Part shown: piece by piece, positions 7,847 to 13,704 of the stretch
How positions within the stretch are numbered: the stretch's first letter is position 1
Layout of the letters: each line of letters begins with the position of its first letter
NCBI GenBank assembly: GCA_017935805.1
Contig: JAGBGV010000050.1
Coordinates: forward strand, 1-13,704
Length of the DNA: 13,704 nucleotides
Reading direction: 5' to 3'
Source of the DNA: Clostridia bacterium
Lineage (GTDB): Bacteria > Bacillota_A > Clostridia > Oscillospirales > CAG-272
Translations under genes and position numbers: made by a program
The notes under the pieces: model-generated
Told to the model about the DNA's origin: nothing
The model's input: the letters and a program-made list of their open reading frames with translations, nothing else
The model's database searches: none

Positions 7847-9733
7847 TTAAAGTATCTCGCTGAGAAGAACTTTCTTTGTTTCTCTTGCGCCGATACCGAT
7901 ATAGCGTGAGCTGTCACCGAAGTTGATGTACTCACCGTCGATGATCGGGTAAACAGAATATGCGCGAACATCTCCCGCGGCAAGAGTTACGGTTTCTTCG
8001 CTATCCTTGGTTATGCGTGTAAACTTCTTTGTAAAGTATTCGTAAGCCACGTATTCCATGTCCGCTTTAATATCGGGAACAACGCTCCACTTGAAGGATT
8101 CCGTTACGTCTTCCTTACAAATGTTGAACAGAGCAAGCGCAACAGCATCACCCTTGCAGTTGAAGGTCTTCACAAGCTTGTTGTACTTCTGGCAGTCGGT
8201 ATAAATACAGTCATATGTAGGCATTGCATAGTGATCAAGTCGGCAGATATCACCGTTTGCACCGACAACGGGGAGAATATTGTCAAGGTTTGTATCCCCT
8301 GTAGCGTCGCTGATGTAGATAGGACCGCCGGAAATTGCACGAAGAAGTCCACTCTGTACAGGATCAGACTTGCCGGACCACCACATATCGTAGTCGCAGT
8401 GCATGATCTGGGAATGCCAGATTGCGTTATAGATATTCTGTCTGAGGTGAATCGCAAAGCCACCCTCACGGTCGGGATAGAAGTCGTCGCTGTTGCGGTT
8501 CATGGCAGAATGGGGTCTTGTCTGAACATTTTCAAGGTCCATACCCATGCAATTTATCACATTTCCGTCAAAGTGCTTGTAAATGGATCTTTCAATTGCC
8601 TCGTGATTTATCCAAACACCTTCCATAATGGGACAAACATCGATAAACAGATATCCGCATCCGCCCTGGTTGTCAACCTTAACAAAGTCAACACCGCAGT
8701 CACGAAGATAACCGTGCCAATCATCCCAGAACTTGAACTGCTTTTCAAGATCGTTAATGGGAACGTATCTGTTCCAGGTGGGGCTGAGCACAAGGCTGTC
8801 CGCATGAGTCTTGATAAGCTCTGAATCGGGATGGATTCCCTGCCAATATGCGTGGATAGTATGCCAAACGCCAACCTTTTCAATTCCGTATTCCTCTTTG
8901 ATGCGGCGGATACATTCCTTCAGTCCTTCGGGGAATTTTGCTTTGTCTTCTTCCATTGCAAGAAGCTTGTTTCCTTCAACAGGTGACCAACCGTCATCAA
9001 TAATGATCCACTTTACGGGAACATTCTTCGCCTTAAGCTCGTCCAGCTTCTGATATATCCTTTCGGAGGTAGGCTGCTGATAGAATGCATTCCAGCTGCA
9101 CCAGCCGAAGTCTTCAAACATTTCGGGATATTCACGTCCGTCGCGAAGAGGTACTGCGATAGCTCCGACATCATGGGCATGACGGTAGTTGATCTCCATA
9201 GCCTTAAGCGGGTCGGAGTTTACAGTTACAGCCATAACAGGACCTGAAAATGCGGTCGATCCCTTTGTTCCCACATAGCAGAAGAATCCTTCTCTGTCGA
9301 TAGCGCTGCGGTGCTGTTTTCCAACGAGATTCGTAACGGCATAATGGTCATCTCCAAGGCGAATAAGCATATTCTCACTCTTTTCGCCGTGATCCTTTAT
9401 GTTAATCTCCCAAGTGCAGTAAGTCCAGCAGGGATTGCAGTAGTGATGGAAAATAAGCGCGTTGTCCGCAAAATCTGTCTCTGCAGGGATTATAATCGGC
9501 TTATCGCTGAGAGGAAGTGCAGACTTAACGTCAATATAGAAAACTGCCGACTCATCGGTGTATTCTGCCTTGAGTACAAGCTCTGCATCTTTGCTTCTTC
9601 CAAACCAAGTTGCAGTTACCCCATCATCGCAAAAGCTGACAGGTACACGCTGTGTGCTTCCGTCTTCAAAATATACAACAGGATTTATACCTTTAAGCAG
9701 TTTGTTTGCCGCCATTTTTACATGTTTGTTCAT
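7847..9733 (-). CDS. GH36 family glycoside hydrolase, raffinose synthase/Sip1-like (copy B)
   Basis: The first gene of the minus-strand operon, a paralog of copy A with the same layout and nearly the same length (628 against 630). Shared landmarks are FGWCSWNAFYQQPT (209-222), IIIDDGWSP (243-251), DFVKVDNQ with expected nucleophile Asp354, RNSDDFY (413-419) and AISGGPIYISD (466-476). The barrel is very similar between copies. The N-terminal beta domain and the loop just after the nucleophile (about 357-377) differ strongly, suggesting different substrates. No signal peptide is seen, so it should act in the cytoplasm on imported alpha-galactosides. GGAGGG upstream of the ATG (complement of about 9738-9743) supports the start, and a strong promoter lies at 9763-9791. 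No sugar importer is nearby. Confidence 0.87.
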   Translation of the reverse strand: MNKHVKMAANKLLKGINPVVYFEDGSTQRVPVSFCDDGVTATWFGRSKDAELVLKAEYTDESAVFYIDVKSALPLSDKPIIIPAETDFADNALIFHHYCNPCWTYCTWEINIKDHGEKSENMLIRLGDDHYAVTNLVGKQHRSAIDREGFFCYVGTKGSTAFSGPVMAVTVNSDPLKAMEINYRHAHDVGAIAVPLRDGREYPEMFEDFGWCSWNAFYQQPTSERIYQKLDELKAKNVPVKWIIIDDGWSPVEGNKLLAMEEDKAKFPEGLKECIRRIKEEYGIEKVGVWHTIHAYWQGIHPDSELIKTHADSLVLSPTWNRYVPINDLEKQFKFWDDWHGYLRDCGVDFVKVDNQGGCGYLFIDVCPIMEGVWINHEAIERSIYKHFDGNVINCMGMDLENVQTRPHSAMNRNSDDFYPDREGGFAIHLRQNIYNAIWHSQIMHCDYDMWWSGKSDPVQSGLLRAISGGPIYISDATGDTNLDNILPVVGANGDICRLDHYAMPTYDCIYTDCQKYNKLVKTFNCKGDAVALALFNICKEDVTESFKWSVVPDIKADMEYVAYEYFTKKFTRITKDSEETVTLAAGDVRAYSVYPIIDGEYINFGDSSRYIGIGARETKKVLLSEIL

Positions 9734-9762
9734 AATGACCCTCCGGGTTATAGATTAAATTC

Positions 9763-9791
9763 ATTTTACCAAAATAAAGCAGACGTGTCAA
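9763..9791 (-). promoter_or_regulatory. Sigma-A promoter of the GH36 operon
   Basis: On the minus strand a perfect TTGACA (complement of 9786-9791) is followed by a 17-base spacer and TAAAAT (complement of 9763-9768). The start site would be near 9756, about 23 bases before the ATG at 9733. A/T-rich sequence directly upstream of the -35 (about 9800-9825) could act as an UP element. No clear repressor operator or catabolite-control site was recognised by eye. Confidence 0.82.
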
Positions 9792-9837
9792 CGATATTTC
9801 TGAATATTATTAAATTAATTCTTTTTCGCTTTCCATC

Positions 9838-9866
9838 TTCCAAATCCGACGCATATGTGATATAAT
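9838..9866 (+). promoter_or_regulatory. Extended -10 promoter of the Sel1-GNAT-HAD operon
   Basis: TATAAT at 9861-9866 is preceded by TGA (9858-9860), the extended -10 form. The -35 position holds only a weak TTCCAA (9838-9843), as is usual for extended -10 promoters. It is divergent from the GH36 promoter, with about 46 bases between the two -35 boxes. RNA should begin near 9873, which places the ATG at 9867 upstream of the transcript. Confidence 0.7.
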
Positions 9867-9896
9867 ATGATGAAACCAATGATCGGAGATATCGCA

Positions 9897-10445
9897 ATGA
9901 ACGAACAAATGTTAAACATAACTGAGGAAAAGCTCGCAAAGATCGTTAATCTTGCAAATGCTGGGGATGCAGAGGCGCAGTACACCACCGCGATGCTCCT
10001 TCTCCAGGGCGAATTTCTCCCGGAAAACGAAGAAAAAGCAGTTGAATATCTCGAAAAGTCTCACGCCCAGAACTACATCGCAGCTACATACGAGCTTGCG
10101 GTTTGCCACCACTACGGACTTGGTACCGAAGCCGATCTGGAAAAAGCATTCTCACTTTACAAGGAAGCCGCAGACAAAGGTCTCGGAAAAGGTATGAACC
10201 TCGTAGGAAAATTCTACCTCGACGGTTTGTTTGTGACACAGGACTATGCCGAGGCTATGAAGTGGTTTGAGCTTTCCCTTAAATCTGACGACATAGAGGC
10301 TATCGCATTTGCGGAGTATCTTATAGGCAACTGCTATGCTGAAGGTCACGGTGTAGATAAAAACAACGATACCGCTATGAACTGGTACAAGAAATCCGCC
10401 GAGCATGGGGATTTCAGAGCAAAGAGAATCGTTGGCATGGTGTGA
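9897..10445 (+). CDS. Sel1-repeat (TPR-like) protein
   Basis: A 182-residue protein built from about four Sel1-like repeats, helical-pair solenoids that mediate protein-protein contacts. Repeat units lie at about 24-59, 60-95, 96-131 and 134-172, each with an A.YELA/LIGNCY-type first helix, a YGLG/AEGHG turn and an A..WYKKSAE-type second helix. There is no signal peptide or membrane span, so it is probably cytoplasmic. I chose the start at 9897 because GGAG at 9885-9888 lies eight bases before it; an in-frame ATG at 9867 sits directly beside the -10 box and would lie outside the RNA. The next gene begins one base after the stop. Partner proteins are unknown. Confidence 0.85.
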   Translation: MNEQMLNITEEKLAKIVNLANAGDAEAQYTTAMLLLQGEFLPENEEKAVEYLEKSHAQNYIAATYELAVCHHYGLGTEADLEKAFSLYKEAADKGLGKGMNLVGKFYLDGLFVTQDYAEAMKWFELSLKSDDIEAIAFAEYLIGNCYAEGHGVDKNNDTAMNWYKKSAEHGDFRAKRIVGMV

Positions 10446-10446
10446 G

Positions 10447-10953
10447 ATGAGCACTTTCAGAAACAAAATCCTCGCACTTGACAAGAAATTATTCACTGAC
10501 GGGGTAATCACCGTACGTCACATACAGGATGACTACGATCTGTGGTTTGCCGTTGTTGAGTGTGAGCTCAAGGACGGTCAAGAAGAATACGTCAATCCCC
10601 CCGGATTCTCCATCGGAAGAGCTTATCTTCGTCCGGATGATAATATCCCGTGCATAATATTCTGTGGCGAGCGAAGGGTCGGTTATATAGTCCTGAGGCG
10701 CTCCCTTTTTGACGAAAATTCTACCGATTGGAGCTACTGCATATCTGCCAAAGAGCAAGGCAAAGGATACGGTAAACGCGCTGCGGCAATTGCAATACGT
10801 ATACTGACAACAGCTCTTCCAATGATGCCGATAAAGCTGTCAGTGGATAGAAATAATATCAAAGCGCATAAGCTGTATAAAAGCCTTGGCTTCATCAAGA
10901 CTGATGAAAATGATGGTGATGAAGTTGTATATATGTACAAGACACAGAGGTAA
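10447..10953 (+). CDS. GNAT-family N-acetyltransferase
   Basis: A 168-residue member of the Gcn5-related acetyltransferase fold, transferring an acetyl group from acetyl-CoA to an amine. The acetyl-CoA-binding motif A is seen as EQGKGYGKRAA (103-113, Q..GxG/A form), and the later motif NIKAHKLYKSLGF (137-149) is typical of the family. The GERRVGYIVLRR strand (74-85) fits the central sheet. The N-terminal 60 residues match nothing I recognise. The start is set at 10447, one base after the preceding stop. No good Shine-Dalgarno is visible, so translational coupling is likely. An in-frame ATG at 10405 lies inside the Sel1 gene without a ribosome site. The acceptor substrate is unknown. Confidence 0.85.
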   Translation: MSTFRNKILALDKKLFTDGVITVRHIQDDYDLWFAVVECELKDGQEEYVNPPGFSIGRAYLRPDDNIPCIIFCGERRVGYIVLRRSLFDENSTDWSYCISAKEQGKGYGKRAAAIAIRILTTALPMMPIKLSVDRNNIKAHKLYKSLGFIKTDENDGDEVVYMYKTQR

Positions 10954-10956
10954 CAC

Positions 10957-11664
10957 ATGAAATACAAAGCAATACTCTTTGACCTCGACGGCACACTTTT
11001 GCCTATGGATTACGATGCATACACCAATGGGTACTTTGGCATGCTGTATCGTCGCATAGCGGAATTCGGATACACAAAGGAGCAATTCATCGGCGGAATG
11101 TGGAAGGGCGTTGAGTCAATGGTGCGAAATGACGGCAGTAAGATCAACGCAGACAGATTCTGGGAAACCTTCTCCGGTATAATGGGCAAGGAGATTCTCG
11201 AGCACAAGACTACAATCGATGAGTTTTATGAAACAGAGTTTGAGAAGACCGTGATCTACACTACCCCCAACCCCGATGCAATTACAGCGGTAGAATATGC
11301 TCGTAAGAACTCCGACTTGGTGATACTTGCTACCAACCCCATATTCCCCGAGATCGCGACAAGGATCCGCATGGGCTTTGTTGGGCTGAAACCGGATGAT
11401 TTTGCTCTTGTGACTCACTATGAAAACTCCTGCACCTGTAAACCGAATCCCGCTTACTATACGGAAATATGTGAGAAAATGGGCATTGAACCCAGAGATT
11501 GTCTCATGATCGGCAACAACACCGAAGAGGATATTAGAGCAGCAAGCGCTGTCGGTATGGACACTTATCTTATTACGGACTGCCTGATTTGCGAGGGTGA
11601 AATGCCGGAATGCAAGAGCGGCAGCTTTAATGAAATGCTGGAATTTTTGCGGAATATTCAGTAA
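10957..11664 (+). CDS. HAD-superfamily hydrolase
   Basis: A 235-residue haloacid dehalogenase-type hydrolase, probably a phosphatase. Motif I is FDLDGTLL, with Asp9 the expected nucleophile and Asp11 the acid/base. Motif II is the Thr in ILATNP (T126), motif III the Lys in CKPNP (K162), and motif IV is MIGNNTEEDI (184-193), with acidic residues for magnesium. A helical cap lies between motifs I and II (about 17-105). In motif IV an asparagine takes the place of the more usual Asp in GD..; the later acidic residues 190-192 can still supply metal ligands. AGAGG at 10946-10950 supports the start, three bases after the GNAT stop. The substrate is unknown. No convincing terminator hairpin was seen directly after the gene. 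Confidence 0.88.
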   Translation: MKYKAILFDLDGTLLPMDYDAYTNGYFGMLYRRIAEFGYTKEQFIGGMWKGVESMVRNDGSKINADRFWETFSGIMGKEILEHKTTIDEFYETEFEKTVIYTTPNPDAITAVEYARKNSDLVILATNPIFPEIATRIRMGFVGLKPDDFALVTHYENSCTCKPNPAYYTEICEKMGIEPRDCLMIGNNTEEDIRAASAVGMDTYLITDCLICEGEMPECKSGSFNEMLEFLRNIQ

Positions 11665-11706
11665 AGAAAACAGGAAAAAATTATACGACTTTTTTGAGAA
11701 TAACTA

Positions 11707-11735
11707 TTGACAAACGACGTTGAATGTGGTATTAT
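11707..11735 (+). promoter_or_regulatory. Strong promoter of the tRNA-Arg locus
   Basis: A perfect TTGACA (11707-11712), a 17-base spacer and TATTAT (11730-11735) form a near-consensus sigma-A promoter. RNA should begin near 11742, about 12 bases before the half-tRNA copy, so the half copy and the intact tRNA would be made as one precursor. Confidence 0.85.
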
Positions 11736-11751
11736 ATATGAGCGTTCAGCG

Positions 11752-11797
11752 ATGCGCTACTAGCTCAGTGGATAGAGTGCCCGGCTACGAACCGGTA
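11752..11797 (+). pseudogene. 5' half of tRNA-Arg, truncated duplicate
   Basis: These 46 bases repeat 11844-11889 with one difference (T at 11758, C at 11850). They contain the 5' acceptor strand, D arm and full anticodon arm with the ACG anticodon, then stop matching. The next 46 bases (11798-11843) have no T arm and no 3' acceptor strand matching GCGCTAC, so it cannot be a complete tRNA. The locus promoter fires just upstream, so the fragment is probably transcribed. It may be a recombination scar or a remnant of a second tRNA gene. Confidence 0.85.
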
Positions 11798-11845
11798 ACT
11801 CCGAGCGAGACGCAACCAAGAGTACCCCACAACAGAATACCCCAT

Positions 11846-11921
11846 GCGCCACTAGCTCAGTGGATAGAGTGCCCGGCTACGAACCGGTAGGTCGCAGGTT
11901 CGAATCCTGCGTGGCGCGCCA
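11846..11921 (+). tRNA. tRNA-Arg (anticodon ACG), CCA encoded
   Basis: A full cloverleaf is visible. The acceptor stem is GCGCCAC (11846-11852) with GTGGCGC (11911-11917), then discriminator G and encoded CCA (11919-11921). The D arm is GCTC/GAGT (11855-11870). The anticodon arm is CCCGG-CTACGAA-CCGGT (11872-11888), with ACG at 11879-11881 and a C-T mismatch at the base of the stem. The T arm is GCAGG-TTCGAAT-CCTGC (11894-11910). ACG reads CGN arginine codons after deamination of A34. A terminator follows directly. It is the likely integration target of the element to the right. Confidence 0.96.
11890..11921. other. Putative attL core within the tRNA 3' end
   Basis: Tyrosine integrases of phages and integrative elements commonly recombine in the 3' half of tRNA genes and restore an intact gene. 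Here the integrase lies to the 3' side of an intact tRNA, reads toward it and is separated from it by repeats. The exact core cannot be seen because the other end of the element lies outside the window. Confidence 0.4.
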
Positions 11922-11923
11922 TA

Positions 11924-11958
11924 AAACCCGTGAAAATGCCAGTTTTCATGGGTTTTTT
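11924..11958 (+). terminator. Intrinsic terminator of the tRNA locus
   Basis: AAACCCGTGAAAA (11924-11936) pairs with TTTTCATGGGTTT (11943-11955) over 13 positions with one G-T wobble and a 6-base loop. T-rich sequence continues to about 11970. It begins two bases after the encoded CCA end. Confidence 0.9.
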
Positions 11959-12002
11959 GTTGCTTTTTTTGTGCTTTTGCAACAAATTTGAGGCTTACCA
12001 AC

Positions 12003-12160
12003 CGAAAACCGGGCACTCCTTGCTAACATTTTTTGCTAACATTTTTTTGATTTTTGCTAACATGGCTCGATTTCCAATCGAGCATTTGCGTTGTGTTGCA
12101 CACTAGTCCGCAAACTGCCCTTTCGTCGAAAATCGGGCCTTGCTAACATTTTGCTAACAT
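12003..12160. repeat. Cluster of TTGCTAACAT direct repeats, candidate integrase arm-binding sites
   Basis: TTGCTAACAT occurs exactly at 12020-12029, 12033-12042, 12054-12063, 12140-12149 and 12151-12160. A nine-base match also occurs inside the integrase gene at 12211-12219. Two of the clusters share a longer unit: CGAAAA-CGGGC-like sequence precedes the repeat pairs at 12003-12042 and 12126-12160. The region lies between the tRNA and the integrase stop, where phage and transposon integrases usually have arm-type sites. The binding role is inferred. The rest of 11971-12163 holds no gene that I can see. Confidence 0.7.
12065..12083. repeat. Perfect 8-base inverted repeat
   Basis: GCTCGATT and AATCGAGC flank a 3-base spacer TCC. 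No T-run follows on either strand, so it is not an intrinsic terminator. It lies between the two repeat clusters and could be a protein-binding site or cruciform. Its function is unknown. Confidence 0.6.
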
Positions 12161-12163
12161 ACG

Positions 12164-13546
12164 TTAATTCTGCATCTGCTGCACTTTCATGCTTTCGTCT
12201 GCAAGAACGCTTGCTAACAGAAAATTTTTCAGCTCAGGATTTTCTTTAATTAAGTTCATCAGACCGGCCACATCAACAGGATTTTTTTCTTCTGCTGATT
12301 TTTCCGTATCTTTTTTCTTATAAAAATCCTTTTCAAGTGAATCTGCCAATGCTTTACGCGAATCAACCTGTATATGGGCATATGTATCTGTCACAAGTTT
12401 TGCTGAGGAATGACCGGTATCACCTTGAACAGACTTAATATCACCCTGACTCAATACCAACTTGTAAGTGGTGCTGGAGTGTCTGATAGAATGGAACACA
12501 ATATCCGGAAAAGCAAGTCCCGGACCATTCTGCCACTTTTTGAACCACTTCTCGCAAAGTTTAGGTTCAATAGGGTATCCGTCCTCCAAAGCAAATACCA
12601 GATTATAGTCGGCATAGTTCGCTCCGTAATACTTACGCTGCTGTTCGATCTTTTCCTTCCGAGTTTGGAGTTCGTTTCGCAGTTCATCTGTAATGTAGAG
12701 CGTTCTTGTACTGGTTTTTGTTTTTGGTTTTTTCAATACCAGAACAGATTTTTTCTCAAGTTGCTTCGGCGGGAACATGAAATAGAGTGAATCTCCCGGC
12801 AATTCTTCAAGTGCTTTCTTATCTACACGCTGAAGGGTTTTTCGGATATAAATCTCTTTCTTCTCTAAATTAACATCGTCCCAGGATAATGCCATAGCTT
12901 CACCGATACGTAATGAGCAAACAAATGAAAGGTGGACTGCGAGATGAAGAATTTCATCTTCCATCATATCCAACGCCATCCGCAGTGTGTCTATGTCCCA
13001 CGTAGCTGTCTCAGTCGTTGACCGGGGCGGGGGATCACACACAACGGGGTTTGACGGAATTACTTTCCATTCCACTGCTTTTTCCATTGCTCCATGCAAA
13101 AGTGTGTAGATGTGTCTTTGCATAGTGGACGAAATATAGGGAATGTCTTCCTCTTTTTTGTTCCTCGCTTTACTTCCGGTAACTTTCTTCTGCCGCAACT
13201 CCATAAACATAACATCAATATGCTTAGGAGTAAGTTTCTGCATCTTTACTTTGCCTATCAATGGATTGATATGCATTTCAATCATCTGCATATTTGTCAT
13301 GTAGGTTTTGTACTGCCAGCATTTTTTTGCCTGAATCGGTGCCCATTCAGCTAAATATTCCGCCACTGTCTGATTGTTGGGGGCAATCAGATTGTTGCGG
13401 CTTTTTTCATATTCTACTTCCTTAGCCCGCCTTGAGGCATCAGCTTTCGATTCACAGGTTTCCCACTTCTGTTTTCGCACTCCCTTCTCATTGATGTAGT
13501 CATATATGACTACGTATTTGTCTTTCCGTTTTCTTATAGTTGCCAT
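12164..13546 (-). CDS. Tyrosine recombinase/integrase (phage or Tn916-like)
   Basis: A 460-residue site-specific recombinase that would catalyse insertion and excision of the element. An N-terminal AP2-like arm-binding domain (about 1-50) is followed by a SAM-like core-binding domain (about 60-165) and a catalytic domain (about 180-405). The active-site set is complete: Arg213 (SLRIGEA), Lys277 (KTKTSTRT), His352 and Arg355 (HSIRH), His379 (GHSS) and nucleophile Tyr389 (DTYAHI). A tail of about 70 residues after the Tyr, with a charged stretch at 410-425, is longer than usual. GGAG (complement of 13553-13556) supports the start, ten bases after the preceding excisionase-like stop, so the two are probably co-transcribed. 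It reads toward the tRNA, the common arrangement for an element inserted at a tRNA gene. Confidence 0.95.
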   Translation of the reverse strand: MATIRKRKDKYVVIYDYINEKGVRKQKWETCESKADASRRAKEVEYEKSRNNLIAPNNQTVAEYLAEWAPIQAKKCWQYKTYMTNMQMIEMHINPLIGKVKMQKLTPKHIDVMFMELRQKKVTGSKARNKKEEDIPYISSTMQRHIYTLLHGAMEKAVEWKVIPSNPVVCDPPPRSTTETATWDIDTLRMALDMMEDEILHLAVHLSFVCSLRIGEAMALSWDDVNLEKKEIYIRKTLQRVDKKALEELPGDSLYFMFPPKQLEKKSVLVLKKPKTKTSTRTLYITDELRNELQTRKEKIEQQRKYYGANYADYNLVFALEDGYPIEPKLCEKWFKKWQNGPGLAFPDIVFHSIRHSSTTYKLVLSQGDIKSVQGDTGHSSAKLVTDTYAHIQVDSRKALADSLEKDFYKKKDTEKSAEEKNPVDVAGLMNLIKENPELKNFLLASVLADESMKVQQMQN

Positions 13547-13556
13547 TTTTAACTCC

Positions 13557-13704
13557 TTAGTTTGTGGCAGCTACATTCCCTTGCAGCCATGCATCAAAGG
13601 CCTCTTTATTTACGCGAAGGCATCTTCCGATTCTGAGCACTTTGAATTCGGTGGTCTTATTTACGAAGTTATACGCACTTCTTTCGCTGATATTGAGTAT
13701 CTGA
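13557..13704 (-). CDS. Excisionase-like helix-turn-helix protein (partial, N-terminus outside window)
   Basis: A minus-strand frame runs in from the right edge (first full codon at 13703) and ends in TAA at 13559-13557, giving 48 residues. The visible part contains LNISERSAYNFV and FKVLRIGRCLRVNKEAFDAWL, matching the winged-helix/MerR-like HTH_17 excisionase pattern in which a binding helix is followed by R.G...RV....F..WL. Proteins of this kind are usually 60-75 residues, so only a short N-terminal part is missing. Its position directly before the integrase fits an Xis that directs excision. A plain regulator is the alternative. Confidence 0.82.
   Translation of the reverse strand, partial: QILNISERSAYNFVNKTTEFKVLRIGRCLRVNKEAFDAWLQGNVAATN

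Noticed and set aside
8231..8824. A long open frame on the plus strand (about 197 codons) opposite GH36 copy B
   Set aside because: It is antisense to a well-supported enzyme gene, has no ribosome site, and its protein has no recognisable motif; the frame is a by-product of the codon use of the real gene.
9311..9865. A plus-strand open frame running from inside GH36 copy B through its promoter region
   Set aside because: It overlaps a real gene and a strong promoter on the other strand, lacks a Shine-Dalgarno and shows no family features.
9867..9896. Earlier ATG for the Sel1 protein at 9867
   Set aside because: It touches the -10 box (9861-9866) and would lie upstream of the expected RNA start near 9873; 9897 has a well-spaced GGAG.
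10405..10446. Earlier ATG for the GNAT protein at 10405
   Set aside because: It overlaps the Sel1 gene by 41 bases without a ribosome site; the ATG at 10447 follows the Sel1 stop directly and starts a normal-looking N-terminus.
11752..11843. A second functional tRNA-Arg gene
   Set aside because: Sequence after the anticodon stem has no T arm and no 3' acceptor strand, so a cloverleaf cannot form.
12003..12160. TTGCTAACAT repeats as a CRISPR array
   Set aside because: The repeats are only 10 bases long with irregular short gaps, and there are no cas genes; the setting fits integrase sites.

Overview
The window looks like chromosome of a Gram-positive gut-type Clostridia (Oscillospirales/Ruminococcaceae-like) bacterium. 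This is inferred from strong AGGAGG-type ribosome sites, near-consensus sigma-A promoters (TTGACA/TATAAT with 17-base spacers), a BMP-type nucleoside ABC importer, raffinose-synthase-like GH36 enzymes and a Tn916/phage-type integrase. No species can be named from the sequence alone.

Layout, left to right. (1) Bases 1-5335: an apparent tail of an upstream gene, then a four-gene plus-strand operon for a BMP/Nup-type ABC importer: lipoprotein (134-1336), double ATPase (1496-3229) and two permeases (3219-4316, 4316-5278). The last three genes overlap. The lipoprotein is separated from them by 159 bases holding two hairpins. An intrinsic terminator at about 5297-5330 closes the operon and may also serve the convergent genes. 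(2) Bases 5339-9791: a minus-strand operon with a perfect -35 box, two tandem paralogous cytoplasmic GH36 enzymes (9733-7847, 7807-5915) and a UPF0316 membrane protein (5881-5339). (3) Bases 9838-11664: a divergent plus-strand operon of a Sel1-repeat protein, a GNAT acetyltransferase and a HAD hydrolase, packed with gaps of 1 and 3 bases. (4) Bases 11707-11970: a strong promoter, a 46-base copy of the 5' half of tRNA-Arg, a 46-base spacer, the intact tRNA-Arg(ACG) and an intrinsic terminator. (5) Bases 12000-13704: the left edge of an integrated mobile element, with short direct repeats like integrase arm sites, a tyrosine integrase and the end of an excisionase-like gene, both reading toward the tRNA. 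The rest of the element lies beyond the window.

Functionally, region 1 probably imports nucleosides. Region 2 probably acts on alpha-galactosides (raffinose/stachyose type) inside the cell, although no sugar transporter is visible. Region 3 is three generic genes of unknown joint role. Regions 4-5 show a tRNA gene used as an integration target. The least ordinary signals are the promoter-proximal half-tRNA duplication, the repeat cluster between tRNA and integrase, and a roughly 57-residue insertion in the second ATPase domain of the importer. I did not find a clear new defence or other multi-gene system.
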